A DNA stretch of 32,236 nt from an uncultured bacterium (GTDB taxonomy: Bacteria; Bacillota; Clostridia; Lachnospirales; Lachnospiraceae), in assembly GCA_947643595.1 (NCBI GenBank), contig CANRWP010000037.1, positions 1-32,236 on the forward strand. Reading direction: 5' to 3'. Shown here piece by piece: positions 15,832 to 23,830 of the stretch (positions within the stretch are counted from its first letter, which is position 1; every line of letters starts with the position of its first letter). Under the pieces are notes generated by a model. The model did not search any database, was not told the origin of the DNA, and worked only from the letters and a program-made list of their open reading frames with translations. A program made the translations under genes and the position numbers.

Positions 15832-15919
15832 GTCAGCTCCTCCTTCTTGTCAAATTGATACGAACAAAGTATACCATCAACACGCACGATATTCAAATTC
15901 CTTATGACAGACCATGCTG

Positions 15920-16727
15920 TTATCCCCTTCTTTCAGCGCGTGATAGACTGTCTGCGGACCCAGGCAGATAAGCCGCCAACAATATCATCGCTCCTGCCAA
16001 ATATCCGCCGCCTAATGCGAAAATTGTTGTTTCCGGCATCCATTTCAATCCTGCTGCAATCAACAATAAAAATAATACGGAAAAAACACTTACTGTCACC
16101 GGAAACAATATAGTCCTCACAATCCCCAGTTTTCCCTCACCTGCCAGAACCGCAAAAAAGTACAGGACCAGCTGTGACAGCCATGCTATATTGTAGTAGC
16201 GACAGACGAAAACTTTTGACATCAGATTCATCGAGTACATTCCCATTGACAAAATTCCAGTCAGTAAAAATTTCTCTCAAAGAATATTTTAAAAAATCAG
16301 CTGCATTTTGTGCTTCAACGCCATAAAAATATCCCATGCAACTATGCAAAACCCCTAAAAAAGCCTGCTCTCCAATTGTCAGCGCCAGCATCACAGGCGG
16401 AAATAGCAAAGCTTTCCCGTCAATTCTGCCGGGACAAATCTTTCCCCTCACACACAGCGCGACAAGTATAATGATCATTATAAGATCCTGAATCACTTTC
16501 CATACACTGATCGAATACCCCATAAAGGCTTTCAATGCCATTGTTCTGAAACAGAGCATAGATAACAGTATGATCAAAATCAGCATTACCGGAGAGCCTT
16601 TTTGCATCTGACGCTCTCTTTTTACGTCCTTGTGAACTGTTTTGTTTTCCTCCCCCTGATCCTTTCCACACCTTGGGCAATATCTGGAGTTCTCCGGCAA
16701 TTCTTCACCACAAAATCTGCAAAACAT
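15920..16727 (-). pseudogene. Zinc-ribbon membrane protein gene, frameshifted
   Basis: The first frame starts at 16727 with MFCRFCGEELPENSRYCPRC, a four-cysteine zinc ribbon (CxxC, then CxxC), a basic linker, and several hydrophobic helices; it runs to a stop at 16137. The second frame (from 16252 to 15920) supplies more helices, for example LYFFAVLAG and GGGYLAGAMILLAAYL. The two overlap and the second has no ribosome site. They join near 16209-16217 if one A or T of the AAAA or TTTT run is removed, reading about DVKSFVCRYYNIAWLSQL. The restored product would have about 268 residues with six or so membrane spans. Proteins with zinc ribbon plus membrane helices are frequent in Lachnospiraceae and uncharacterised. 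Mutation or sequence error is possible. Confidence 0.75.
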
Positions 16728-16921
16728 ACAAAACCTCCTCTTTTTGTGTCACCCGAAATATAAACGATAATTTTAATCAGTATACTTTATTTTCCGCCTG
16801 TATACAATATTTTTTCTACTTGGGAAAGAAGACAGGCGCTGGAAAAAAACACGGGGACAATATGTAAATCCCCGCCCAATCCCCCACAACACCAGCAAAA
16901 ACTGTTTTTTCCCAAATATCA
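16728..16921. other. AT-rich intergenic region
   Basis: This holds the 5' region of the zinc-ribbon gene. A short GC-rich hairpin (16853-16857 with 16869-16873) sits next to seven A residues (16843-16849) and could resemble a weak minus-strand terminator. No gene or conserved RNA is recognised. Confidence 0.35.
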
Positions 16922-16950
16922 TTGGCAAAACCACAAACCTGTATTATACT
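16922..16950 (+). promoter_or_regulatory. Strong sigma-A-like promoter before the LacI relic
   Basis: TTGGCA (16922-16927), exact 17-bp spacer, TATACT (16945-16950), about 29 bp before the relic's ATG. It reads into the relic and then into the exonuclease gene, so it may now serve the latter. Confidence 0.65.
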
Positions 16951-16978
16951 GAAAAAAGCTTAGGTTTAGAGATATTTT

Positions 16979-17163
16979 ATGAATCAGGAACAGAAAAATC
17001 AAAAACAATATATAATCGAAGATATTTGCGGGGGAACCGGGCGTCAGTGAGAGCACTGTGTCGAGGGCTCTCTCCGGCAAAGGACGCATCGGCAAGGGTG
17101 TTCCTGCTTCATCTTTGATGGTATATCCTCGTTGTTCAAGAATGCCTTCCGATGTATAAGCTC
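16979..17163 (+). pseudogene. Relic of a LacI-family regulator (helix-turn-helix)
   Basis: The ATG at 16979 opens a frame that reads MNQEQKNQKQYIIEDI and then goes out of register after CGGTGRQ. One frame over, from 17043, VSESTVSRALSGKGRIGKG appears, which is the recognition helix and hinge start of LacI-type regulators (normally IEDIA...LGVSESTVSRALSGKGRIS). That frame ends at about 17163. No sugar-binding domain is present. It is thus a short broken remnant, with a frameshift inside the helix-turn-helix region. The match is by eye but the STVSRALSGKGRI string is very characteristic. Confidence 0.7.
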
Positions 17164-17296
17164 ACCTCCACGTGTTCTGTAGTGTGTCAGTCTTATAAGA
17201 AAATCATATCAGAAGGAAAACAGATTAGAAAGCGGAAAGCAGATGAAAGGTTTCATAACCCCATCGGTGATTTTCGCAGAAAGGCGGATTACAGAT

Positions 17297-18274
17297 ATGA
17301 ACTATATCGTAATTGATCTGGAATGGAATCAGGGCAATCCACAACGGGAACCGGAAGTGTACGGCGTCCCCTTTGAGATCGTGGAGATCGGCGCCATAAA
17401 ACTGAATGAAGAAAAAAAGATGATCGGCGAGTTCAACCAGCTTGTAAAACCGCAGCTCTACCATGAGTTGAACCACATCACCAGAAAACTTATCCACCTG
17501 CAGATGAAACAGCTTGAGCATGGCAAGCCTTTCCCGAAAGTCTTTCAGGAATTTAAGGAATGGTGCGGCGAAGACTTCCTGTTCTGCACCTGGGGGCCTT
17601 TAGATCTGGAAGAACTCCAGAAAAACATGAAATATTACGATCTGGAATCGCTCTCAGACAGGCCTTTAAAATTTTACGATGTGCAGAAGCTGTTCAGCAT
17701 CGCCTACGAGGATAAGAAGACAAGGCGCTCTCTGGAATACGCGGTGGATTTTTTACAGATCGAAAAAGACATCCCCTTTCACAGGGCCTTCAGCGATGCC
17801 TACTACACTGCCAGAGTGCTGGCAAAAATCACCGATCAGAGCGCGCTGGAGCACTACTCTTTCGACACTTTCATCAAGCCGAGAACCCGGAAGGAAGAGA
17901 TAAAGATTGTATTTGACAACTACGCCAAATACATCTCCCGGGAATTCCCGAACAAGGCGGAAGCCCTCGCCGACAGGGAAGTCACGAGCTGCCGCTGTTA
18001 TATCTGCCATAAAAATATCCGTCGGAAGATCAAATGGTTTTCTCCCAACGGAAAGCATTATTTTGCGGTGTCCTATTGTGATAAACACGGCTATATGAAG
18101 GGCAAGATCCGTATCCGCAGGACGGAGGATAACACGGTCTATGTCGTGAAAACAGAAAAATTCATCTCCCCCGAGGACGCGGAGGCGATCAAAAACCGCC
18201 TGCAGCACGCGAAAGAGATGCGCAGGCACCATAAAAGGAAACTTAGGAAACCCCGTAAGTCTCCGGAAAGTTGA
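17297..18274 (+). CDS. DEDDh 3'-5' exonuclease (KapD/DnaQ-like) with C-terminal Cys region
   Basis: A 325-residue protein from the ATG at 17297. Seen: the first exonuclease motif VIDLEWNQ with D7 and E9, a second acidic segment around YDVQKLFSIAY, and the HRAFSDAYYTA motif with H162 and D167, giving the DEDDh set of RNase T/DnaQ enzymes. The C-terminal 100 residues contain CRCYICHKNIRR and YCDKHGYMKG, a likely zinc site, and a basic tail KRKLRKPRK. AAAGGCGG lies upstream of this ATG; a frame is open from 17243 but lacks a better site. It likely trims RNA or single-stranded DNA. Its end overlaps that of the DUF3881 gene by 32 bp on the other strand. Confidence 0.85.
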   Translation: MNYIVIDLEWNQGNPQREPEVYGVPFEIVEIGAIKLNEEKKMIGEFNQLVKPQLYHELNHITRKLIHLQMKQLEHGKPFPKVFQEFKEWCGEDFLFCTWGPLDLEELQKNMKYYDLESLSDRPLKFYDVQKLFSIAYEDKKTRRSLEYAVDFLQIEKDIPFHRAFSDAYYTARVLAKITDQSALEHYSFDTFIKPRTRKEEIKIVFDNYAKYISREFPNKAEALADREVTSCRCYICHKNIRRKIKWFSPNGKHYFAVSYCDKHGYMKGKIRIRRTEDNTVYVVKTEKFISPEDAEAIKNRLQHAKEMRRHHKRKLRKPRKSPES

Positions 18275-19139
18275 TGATTCCCTGCATCCAGATTGTCCCT
18301 TTAAAACGTCTGCCCGGCAGGGGCTCGCCGTAGAGATCCTTCTTATTGATGCACACCTCAAAGATAAGATCGTTGCAGGAGAGGACTATCATCCAGAGCT
18401 CTTCTCCTGTCAGTCTGTTTTTCGTCTCACTGCATTCCAGAATTTCTCCCAGCACGGAATACTGGTCGCACTCCACCCCGTAAGGCATAAAACAGGTATC
18501 CACAAGGCTCAGAACATCCTCGGTTCTGATTTTTTTGGAAATGGCGTTATAGATATCCATATCCTCGAGGGTCAGCGTCTCGATTGCCTCCTCGTCTCCC
18601 GCCCTCGCCTGGGCGATCAGCTTATTCCTGTTGTTTGTCTCTTTCTCAACCCTCGCCACATCCTCTTTCTTCTTACAGATCGGCAGAAGGATTTTTCCGC
18701 TGGTGGAAAGAGCGCTCAATGTCAGACTGGTCCCGCGTATCGGCAGTCTGTTTCCGTATTTTATCTTGGCGTAATCCATCATATTCTGCAGGTAAAAAAT
18801 CAGGGAAACTCCCACCCGCAGATCGTTGCACACGCCGGCGTAGGATTCTTTCTCCGCATGGCGTTCCACGGAGATATCCTCCTCCGTGGAAATTCCTTCT
18901 CCCCGAAAATACGGGAAACTGTATTCAAATGTAAATTCGTCTTTTTCATCAAACTCGCCACAGACAGTGATCCCTACCCGGTCTGCGAAATCCTTGCTGA
19001 ATTCCGCCAGCATCGTCGTATCGGAATTTGATGTATAACTTCTCTTATCCGCACTCTGAATGACATCCATGACCAGTTCATGCATCTGTTTCGGTGTCTG
19101 TATTTTGCTGAAGCCGATGGCACGTAAATATTTATGCAA
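18243..19139 (-). CDS. DUF3881-family protein
   Basis: A cytosolic protein of about 298 residues of a family described mainly in Lachnospiraceae and relatives, with no known function. Seen: the N-terminal HKYLRAIGFSKI and the regular acidic central part. The start is the TTG at 19139, because GGAGG lies at ideal spacing (7 nt); the ATG at 19154 lies upstream of that site and has only a weak one. It is transcribed in the direction of serS (56 bp after it). Its 3' end overlaps the exonuclease gene tail to tail by 32 bp, so the two transcripts would be antisense at their ends. Confidence 0.75.
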   Translation of the reverse strand: MHKYLRAIGFSKIQTPKQMHELVMDVIQSADKRSYTSNSDTTMLAEFSKDFADRVGITVCGEFDEKDEFTFEYSFPYFRGEGISTEEDISVERHAEKESYAGVCNDLRVGVSLIFYLQNMMDYAKIKYGNRLPIRGTSLTLSALSTSGKILLPICKKKEDVARVEKETNNRNKLIAQARAGDEEAIETLTLEDMDIYNAISKKIRTEDVLSLVDTCFMPYGVECDQYSVLGEILECSETKNRLTGEELWMIVLSCNDLIFEVCINKKDLYGEPLPGRRFKGTIWMQGIINFPETYGVS

Positions 19140-19194
19140 AGATTTCACCTCCATTCCAGTACCGCATGAGCACTGCTCTGACCCATGCCGTTGT

Positions 19195-20475
19195 TTATGA
19201 AATTTTCTCCTGTCCGCCCATATAAGGTCTTAAGACTTCCGGTATTTTGATGCTACCGTCCGCCTGCAGGTTGTTCTCGAGAAAGGCGATCAGCATTCTT
19301 GGAGGAGCTACTACGGTATTATTTAATGTATGTGCAAAATACTTGTTTCCGTCACTGTCTTTTACCCGGATCTTCAGCCTTCTCGCCTGGGCGTCGCCGA
19401 GATTGGAGCAGCTTCCCACCTCAAAGTATTTTTTCTGTCTCGGAGACCACGCCTCCACGTCGAAGGATTTCACCTTCAGGTCCGCCAGATCACCGGAACA
19501 GCATTCGATCGTCCGCACCGGAATGTCCAGGGAACGGAACAGATCCACCGTATTCTGCCAGAGCTTTTCAAACCACATCGGGGATTCTTCAGGCTTACAG
19601 ACTACGATCATCTCCTGTTTCTCAAACTGATGGATCCGATAGACACCTCTCTCCTCCAGCCCGTGCGCGCCTTTTTCCTTCCGGAAACAGGGGGAGTAGC
19701 TGGTCATACTCTTCGGCAGTTCCGCCTCGGGTATCATCGTATCGATAAATTTTCCGATCATGGAGTGCTCGGAAGTTCCGATCAGATACAGATCCTCGCC
19801 TTCAATCTTATACATCATGGCATCCATCTCCGGGAAGCTCATAACGCCGGATACCACATTCCCGTGGATCATATAGGGAGGAATACAGTAGGTAAACCCT
19901 CTGCCGATCATAAAATCTCTCGCGTAGGAGAGCACTGCGGAGTGCAGTCTCGCGATATCGCCCATCAGGTAATAGAATCCGTTCCCCGCCACTTTTCTCG
20001 CCGCGTCCAGATCAATCCCGTTCACCTTTTCCATAATCTCTGTGTGATAGGGGATCTCAAAGTCCGGTACGACCGGTTCACCGTATTTTTGAACCTCCAC
20101 ATTCTCGGAGTCGTCTCTGCCGACGGGTACGGAAGGGTCGATGATATTAGGAATGACCATCATGATATTGGTTACTTTTTCTTCCAGCTCCGCCTGCTTT
20201 TTCTCCAGTTGCGCAAGGCGCGCCGCATCTGCAGCGACCTCTTTTTTCTTCTCTTCCGCCTCTTCCTTTTTGCCCTGTCCCATCAGCGCACCGATCTGCT
20301 TGGCTATCTTATTTTTCGCCGCCTTTAATTCATCGGCTTCCTGCTGGGCCTTTCTTCTCTCCGCATCCAGAACGATCACTTCATCTACCATGGGCAGCTT
20401 GCTGTCCTGAAATTTTTTTCTGATATTTTCTTTGACTGCTTCCGGATTTTCTCTCAAAAATTTGATATCGATCAT
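19195..20475 (-). CDS. serS: Seryl-tRNA synthetase
   Basis: Charges tRNA-Ser; 426 residues, normal length. Seen: N-terminal long coiled-coil arm (about residues 30-110; charged, with repeated KKEEAEEKKKEVAADA), then the class II core: motif 2 around YSPCFRKEKGAHGLEERGVY with the following HQFEKQEM, and motif 3 near 388-402 (TVVAPPRMLIAFLENN), where the motif-3 arginine R is kept but the surrounding residues differ from the E. coli type, a variant seen in Clostridia. GAGGAG precedes the ATG. It follows the DUF4446 gene by 83 bp; no T-box leader fits in that gap. The arrangement with parA and parB is typical of the origin-proximal block of Clostridia. Confidence 0.95.
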   Translation of the reverse strand: MIDIKFLRENPEAVKENIRKKFQDSKLPMVDEVIVLDAERRKAQQEADELKAAKNKIAKQIGALMGQGKKEEAEEKKKEVAADAARLAQLEKKQAELEEKVTNIMMVIPNIIDPSVPVGRDDSENVEVQKYGEPVVPDFEIPYHTEIMEKVNGIDLDAARKVAGNGFYYLMGDIARLHSAVLSYARDFMIGRGFTYCIPPYMIHGNVVSGVMSFPEMDAMMYKIEGEDLYLIGTSEHSMIGKFIDTMIPEAELPKSMTSYSPCFRKEKGAHGLEERGVYRIHQFEKQEMIVVCKPEESPMWFEKLWQNTVDLFRSLDIPVRTIECCSGDLADLKVKSFDVEAWSPRQKKYFEVGSCSNLGDAQARRLKIRVKDSDGNKYFAHTLNNTVVAPPRMLIAFLENNLQADGSIKIPEVLRPYMGGQEKIS

Positions 20476-20558
20476 AATCTCCTCTTTTCTGCAAAGTTCC
20501 GTTATCTCTCTGCATTAAATATAATTATTTACGTTTCCGCATATTTTATTATTCCATA

Positions 20559-21068
20559 TCAATGTCCCATCGCCATATCAAGCGCCTGCTGTTCTTCCTC
20601 CCCCAGAGAAATACTGCATGTGCCGTTCCTTACTTCCTTCGTATAGGAATAGCAGCCCTCGCTGCTATGTACGGAATTCAGGATAAAGCCGTTGTCATTC
20701 TCATCAAGAAGAGCAAGGGAAAAGGAAAGCTGCCCGCCCATCTGCTTGAATGCGTCATATTTTACAATACCCAGCTTCTGGAACGTTTTTCCCATATTTT
20801 TATACAGAGCACGGATGTCTTTCCTGTTTTTATCCACATTGTTCTTCAAAAGCTTCATATCTTCAAAAACGCCGTTCATATCATCTTCCAGACTGGCGGC
20901 ATTCTTGCCCCGCATAAATTTATCATAGCGTTTTTTCACTTTTGTATATTTTACTGTCAATACGATCAACATGATCAGGATAATCAGCAGTACCGCCGCG
21001 ATACCGACTAAAATATAGCCAATATCTATGCCGCCTAAACCTATCATCGTCAAAAAATCGCTGTTCAT
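20559..21068 (-). CDS. DUF4446-family membrane-anchored protein
   Basis: A 169-residue protein with one N-terminal membrane helix (about residues 16-40, LVGIAAVLLIILIMLIVLTV), then a coiled-coil-like stretch (ASLEDDMNGVFEDMKLLKNNVDKN) and a conserved C-terminal part with FQKLGIVKYDAFKQMGGQLS, FSLALLDENDNGFIL and SSEGCYSYTKEV. DUF4446 genes are found beside parA-parB in many Firmicutes, and the same holds here (28 bp after parB). A link to chromosome segregation or to sporulation is suggested only by position. The helix would place the rest in the cytoplasm or outside, depending on orientation; the basic side after the helix favours the cytoplasm. Confidence 0.87.
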   Translation of the reverse strand: MNSDFLTMIGLGGIDIGYILVGIAAVLLIILIMLIVLTVKYTKVKKRYDKFMRGKNAASLEDDMNGVFEDMKLLKNNVDKNRKDIRALYKNMGKTFQKLGIVKYDAFKQMGGQLSFSLALLDENDNGFILNSVHSSEGCYSYTKEVRNGTCSISLGEEEQQALDMAMGH

Positions 21069-21096
21069 CCGTTTCTCCTTTATCCTTTTACCGTTT

Positions 21097-22002
21097 TTAA
21101 TGATCCGACTTCTTCATAAAAAATTCCGTGATCCGCTCCAGTTCCTCATGGCTGAAAAATTCAATCTCCATTTTTCCGGCTCCGTTTTCTTTCGACTGGA
21201 TGGATACCTTTGTCCCCAGAGACTGTTTTAATCTCTCCTCAATCTCTCTGTACACAAGTTCCAGACTTGGATTCGTCTTTTGGGGCTCCTTCTTCGGCTT
21301 AGGGCTCTGAATGCTCTTTACCAGTTTTTCCACTTCGCGCACATTCAGCTTCTCATCGAAAATCTTCTGAGCCAGTTCGTACTGAGCGTTTTTATCTTCG
21401 ATACCGATCAATGCCCGGGCATGTCCGGTGGTGATCATATCATCGATGATCATCTGCTGTACGCGCTCGTCCAGTTTCAAAAGGCGCATGGAGTTTGTGA
21501 CTGTCGTTCTGCTCTTGGAGACCCGCTCCGCCACTTCGTCCTGCGTCAGACTGAATTCTGTCAAAAGCCTTTTATAGGCGAGGGCTTCCTCAATCGGGTT
21601 TAAGTCCTCCCTCTGGATATTTTCGATCAGAGAGATCTCCACTATTTCCTGCGGCGTAAAGTTTTTGATAATGACGGGCACTTCCTTCAGGCCGGCAAGT
21701 TTCGCCGCGCGCCATCTCCGTTCGCCTGCTATGATCTCATAGTAGGTCTTTCTATCCTGTACCAGGATCGGCTGCAACAGACCGAACTGCTTGATGGAAT
21801 CCGCAAGTTCCTCCAGAGCATCCTCATCAAAATTTTTTCTCGGCTGCTCCCTGTTCGGTTCCACCTTTGTAATTTTGACGAGCTGCTCTTTTCCCGTATC
21901 CCCGGAATCCTTCGCTGTCTCTTCTTTTGTTTTCGCCGGAACCTGCGCGCTCGGTATCAGCGCATCCAGCCCTTTTCCTAATCCTCTTCCTTTTGCCGCC
22001 AT
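21097..22002 (-). CDS. parB: Chromosome-partitioning protein ParB (Spo0J)
   Basis: A parS-binding CTPase of 301 residues. Seen: the start KGRGLGKGLDALIPS, the N-terminal domain with REQPRKNFDEDALEELADSI and QFGLLQPILVQ, the CTP-binding GERRWRAAKLAG, ENIQREDLNPIEEA, the helix-turn-helix LTQDEVAERVSKSRTTVTN, and a C-terminal dimer part. It is read after parA with a 47-bp gap. In the family, ParB loads onto parS and slides with CTP. No good 16-bp parS site (consensus centred on CACGTG) was seen in the window, so it must lie elsewhere. Confidence 0.95.
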   Translation of the reverse strand: MAAKGRGLGKGLDALIPSAQVPAKTKEETAKDSGDTGKEQLVKITKVEPNREQPRKNFDEDALEELADSIKQFGLLQPILVQDRKTYYEIIAGERRWRAAKLAGLKEVPVIIKNFTPQEIVEISLIENIQREDLNPIEEALAYKRLLTEFSLTQDEVAERVSKSRTTVTNSMRLLKLDERVQQMIIDDMITTGHARALIGIEDKNAQYELAQKIFDEKLNVREVEKLVKSIQSPKPKKEPQKTNPSLELVYREIEERLKQSLGTKVSIQSKENGAGKMEIEFFSHEELERITEFFMKKSDH

Positions 22003-22049
22003 ATTGCCCCCGTTCTGATATGTTTATTTGTGCGCTTCGCCCGACCGGC

Positions 22050-22811
22050 TCAGCTTTTCACAATGATTTCCTTCGCCAGCTTCGCGTAAGCCTCGGCGCC
22101 CGCCGACCTTTCATCGTATTTGTTGATCGGAACGCCATGGCTCGGCGCCTCCGCCAGACGGATATTCCTGGGAATCGCCGTCTCAAAAATATGCTGTGTC
22201 AGATTGCTTTTCACGTTCTCCACAACCTGCATCGAGAGATTTGTTCTGGAATCATACATCGTAAATACCACGCCTTCGATATCCAGCACCTGATTTAACC
22301 GCTCTCTGACAAGATTTACCGTATAGATAAGCTGACTGAGTCCCTCCAACGCATAGTACTCACACTGGATCGGCACAAGCACTGTATCCGCCGTCACCAT
22401 CGCGTTCACAGTGAGAATACTCAGAGAAGGCGGGCAGTCTATCATAATATAGTCATATTGATCCCTGATATAGTCGATCTCATTCCTCAAAATAAATTCT
22501 TTTTTATCCGCGTCGATCAGTTCAATCTCCACTGCTGCCAGATTTACATTTGCCGGAATCAGTGAAACGTTCGGTATCACATCCGACAAAAGGCATTCCC
22601 CGATCGTACATTCCCCCAGCATCAGTTCATATATTGTATTTTCCAGTTCGTTTTTATTGATGCCATATCCGCTGGTAGCGTTTCCCTGGGGGTCGGCATC
22701 GATCAACAGAACCTTTTTTCCCTCCTCAGCCAGAGCGGCCGTCAGATTGATGGAAGTCGTTGTCTTCCCCACGCCGCCTTTCTGATTCGCAACTGCAATT
22801 ACTTTTGCCAT
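22050..22811 (-). CDS. parA: Chromosome-partitioning ATPase ParA (Soj)
   Basis: A 253-residue deviant-Walker ATPase. Seen: [15 protein letters not shown] (K11, K16), [12 protein letters not shown], the Walker B region [13 protein letters not shown] and the late [20 protein letters not shown]. The ATG at 22811 is used because AGAGGAAAC lies just upstream; the frame is open to 22823. It heads the segment parA-parB-DUF4446-serS, with its own promoter at 22878-22906. ParA binds DNA non-specifically as an ATP dimer and is switched by ParB. Whether the position near the origin holds here is an inference from other Clostridia. Confidence 0.95.
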   Translation of the reverse strand: MAKVIAVANQKGGVGKTTTSINLTAALAEEGKKVLLIDADPQGNATSGYGINKNELENTIYELMLGECTIGECLLSDVIPNVSLIPANVNLAAVEIELIDADKKEFILRNEIDYIRDQYDYIMIDCPPSLSILTVNAMVTADTVLVPIQCEYYALEGLSQLIYTVNLVRERLNQVLDIEGVVFTMYDSRTNLSMQVVENVKSNLTQHIFETAIPRNIRLAEAPSHGVPINKYDERSAGAEAYAKLAKEIIVKS

Positions 22812-22877
22812 GTTTCCTCTCATTCTGCTGCCTGTGCAGCCTTTTCATTTTTCTTTCGTCTCAAGTGTCTATCATAG

Positions 22878-22906
22878 AGTATATCATTCTTCTTTTCCAG
22901 ATTCCA
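22878..22906 (-). promoter_or_regulatory. Extended -10 promoter before parA
   Basis: Minus strand: TATACT (22878-22883) preceded by TGA, an extended -10, with a weak -35 TGGAAT (22901-22906) 17 bp away. It lies in the 172-bp gap between the AmrS gene and parA, about 67 bp before the parA ATG, and separates the partition genes from the AmmeMemoRadiSam pair. Confidence 0.5.
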
Positions 22907-22983
22907 TAACAAAAATCTTTTATTTTTGAGCATTTTTTACAGTTTTTCTATGTAGATTTCACAAACCGGGCGCGGCTTTTCGC

Positions 22984-23811
22984 CTAACAATTCCCCGTAT
23001 ATACGTATTTCAGCATCTTTCCAGCCACATCCGCGAGCTGATATACTTTTTTTACGCTTGTCGCCGTGCTCGCTTCCATATGATACCTTGGAAAAAAACG
23101 GCTGACATGGAGCGGTATCTCCTCATCGATGGAGGCGATCCAACGCACTTCCTCCTCCATCTCCCGCACGCTGTCATTCTCTCCCCCCACGATCAGCGTC
23201 GTCAGTTCCACATGACATTCTTCCGCCGCCCGGACAATAAATTCTTTCACCGCGAAAAGACTTCCGCCCAGCTTCCTGTAATATTCCTCCCTGAATCCTT
23301 TCAGATCAATATTCATCGCATCCATGTACGGCAAAAGTTTCTCCAGCACTTCCGGCGAAGCCGTCCCGTTGGTCACAAGCACGTTTTTCATGCCCGCCTC
23401 CTTCACCAGTTTTGCCGTATCCAACACATACTCCCACCCGACGAGCGGTTCATTGTACGTGAAAGCCACACCGATATTTCCCTTCTCCCGGCATTTTACC
23501 GCGATATCGGCGAGTTCCTGAGGGGAGAGATACGTATCCTCGGAGACCTCCGGCTTTGTCATGGAAATCTCGTAGTTCTGGCAGAAAGGACAGCGCAGGT
23601 TACAGCCAAAACTCCCCACGGACAGTATTTTGCTCCCCGGATAAAACCTGTTTAACGGTTTTTTCTCGATCGGATCCAGGGCAAGAGAGGATATCTGCCC
23701 GTAGTTTTTGCAGACGATCTCTCCTCCCTCATTTTTCCTCGCCCTGCAGATTCCCCACTGTCCGGGGTTCAATCTGCAGTAATGCATACATGTCCGACAG
23801 ATTTTCTCCAT
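22984..23811 (-). CDS. amrS: AmmeMemoRadiSam system radical SAM enzyme (AmrS)
   Basis: A radical SAM protein of 275 residues. Seen: an N-terminal cysteine-rich leader (CRTCMHYCRLNPGQWGICRA, then a further Cys at 34), the cluster motif SFGCNLRCPFCQNY with C70, C74 and C77, the FTYNEP segment, and the VTNGTASPEVL strand, all in the order of AmrS. Its partners AmrB and AmrA are fused and encoded just upstream, 19 bp away. The reaction is not established for this family. GAGGG precedes the ATG. Confidence 0.9.
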   Translation of the reverse strand: MEKICRTCMHYCRLNPGQWGICRARKNEGGEIVCKNYGQISSLALDPIEKKPLNRFYPGSKILSVGSFGCNLRCPFCQNYEISMTKPEVSEDTYLSPQELADIAVKCREKGNIGVAFTYNEPLVGWEYVLDTAKLVKEAGMKNVLVTNGTASPEVLEKLLPYMDAMNIDLKGFREEYYRKLGGSLFAVKEFIVRAAEECHVELTTLIVGGENDSVREMEEEVRWIASIDEEIPLHVSRFFPRYHMEASTATSVKKVYQLADVAGKMLKYVYTGNC

Positions 23812-23830
23812 ACTTGTCCCTCTGTTGAAA

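Noticed and set aside
16843-16873. Short hairpin with seven A residues, possible minus-strand terminator or attenuator
   Set aside because: The stem is only 5 bp with an 11-nt loop, and no minus-strand gene upstream would need it.
19330-20328. Long plus-strand open frame (332 codons) opposite serS
   Set aside because: It lies fully antisense to a well-supported synthetase gene, has no ribosome site and its residues show the pattern of reverse-strand coding.
20476-20558. T-box leader before serS
   Set aside because: The gap is 83 bp, too short for a T-box, and no specifier or antiterminator pattern is visible.
20559-23000. parS sites near parA-parB
   Set aside because: No 16-bp match close to TGTTTCACGTGAAACA was seen. 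A CACGTG near 17170 lacks the flanking bases.
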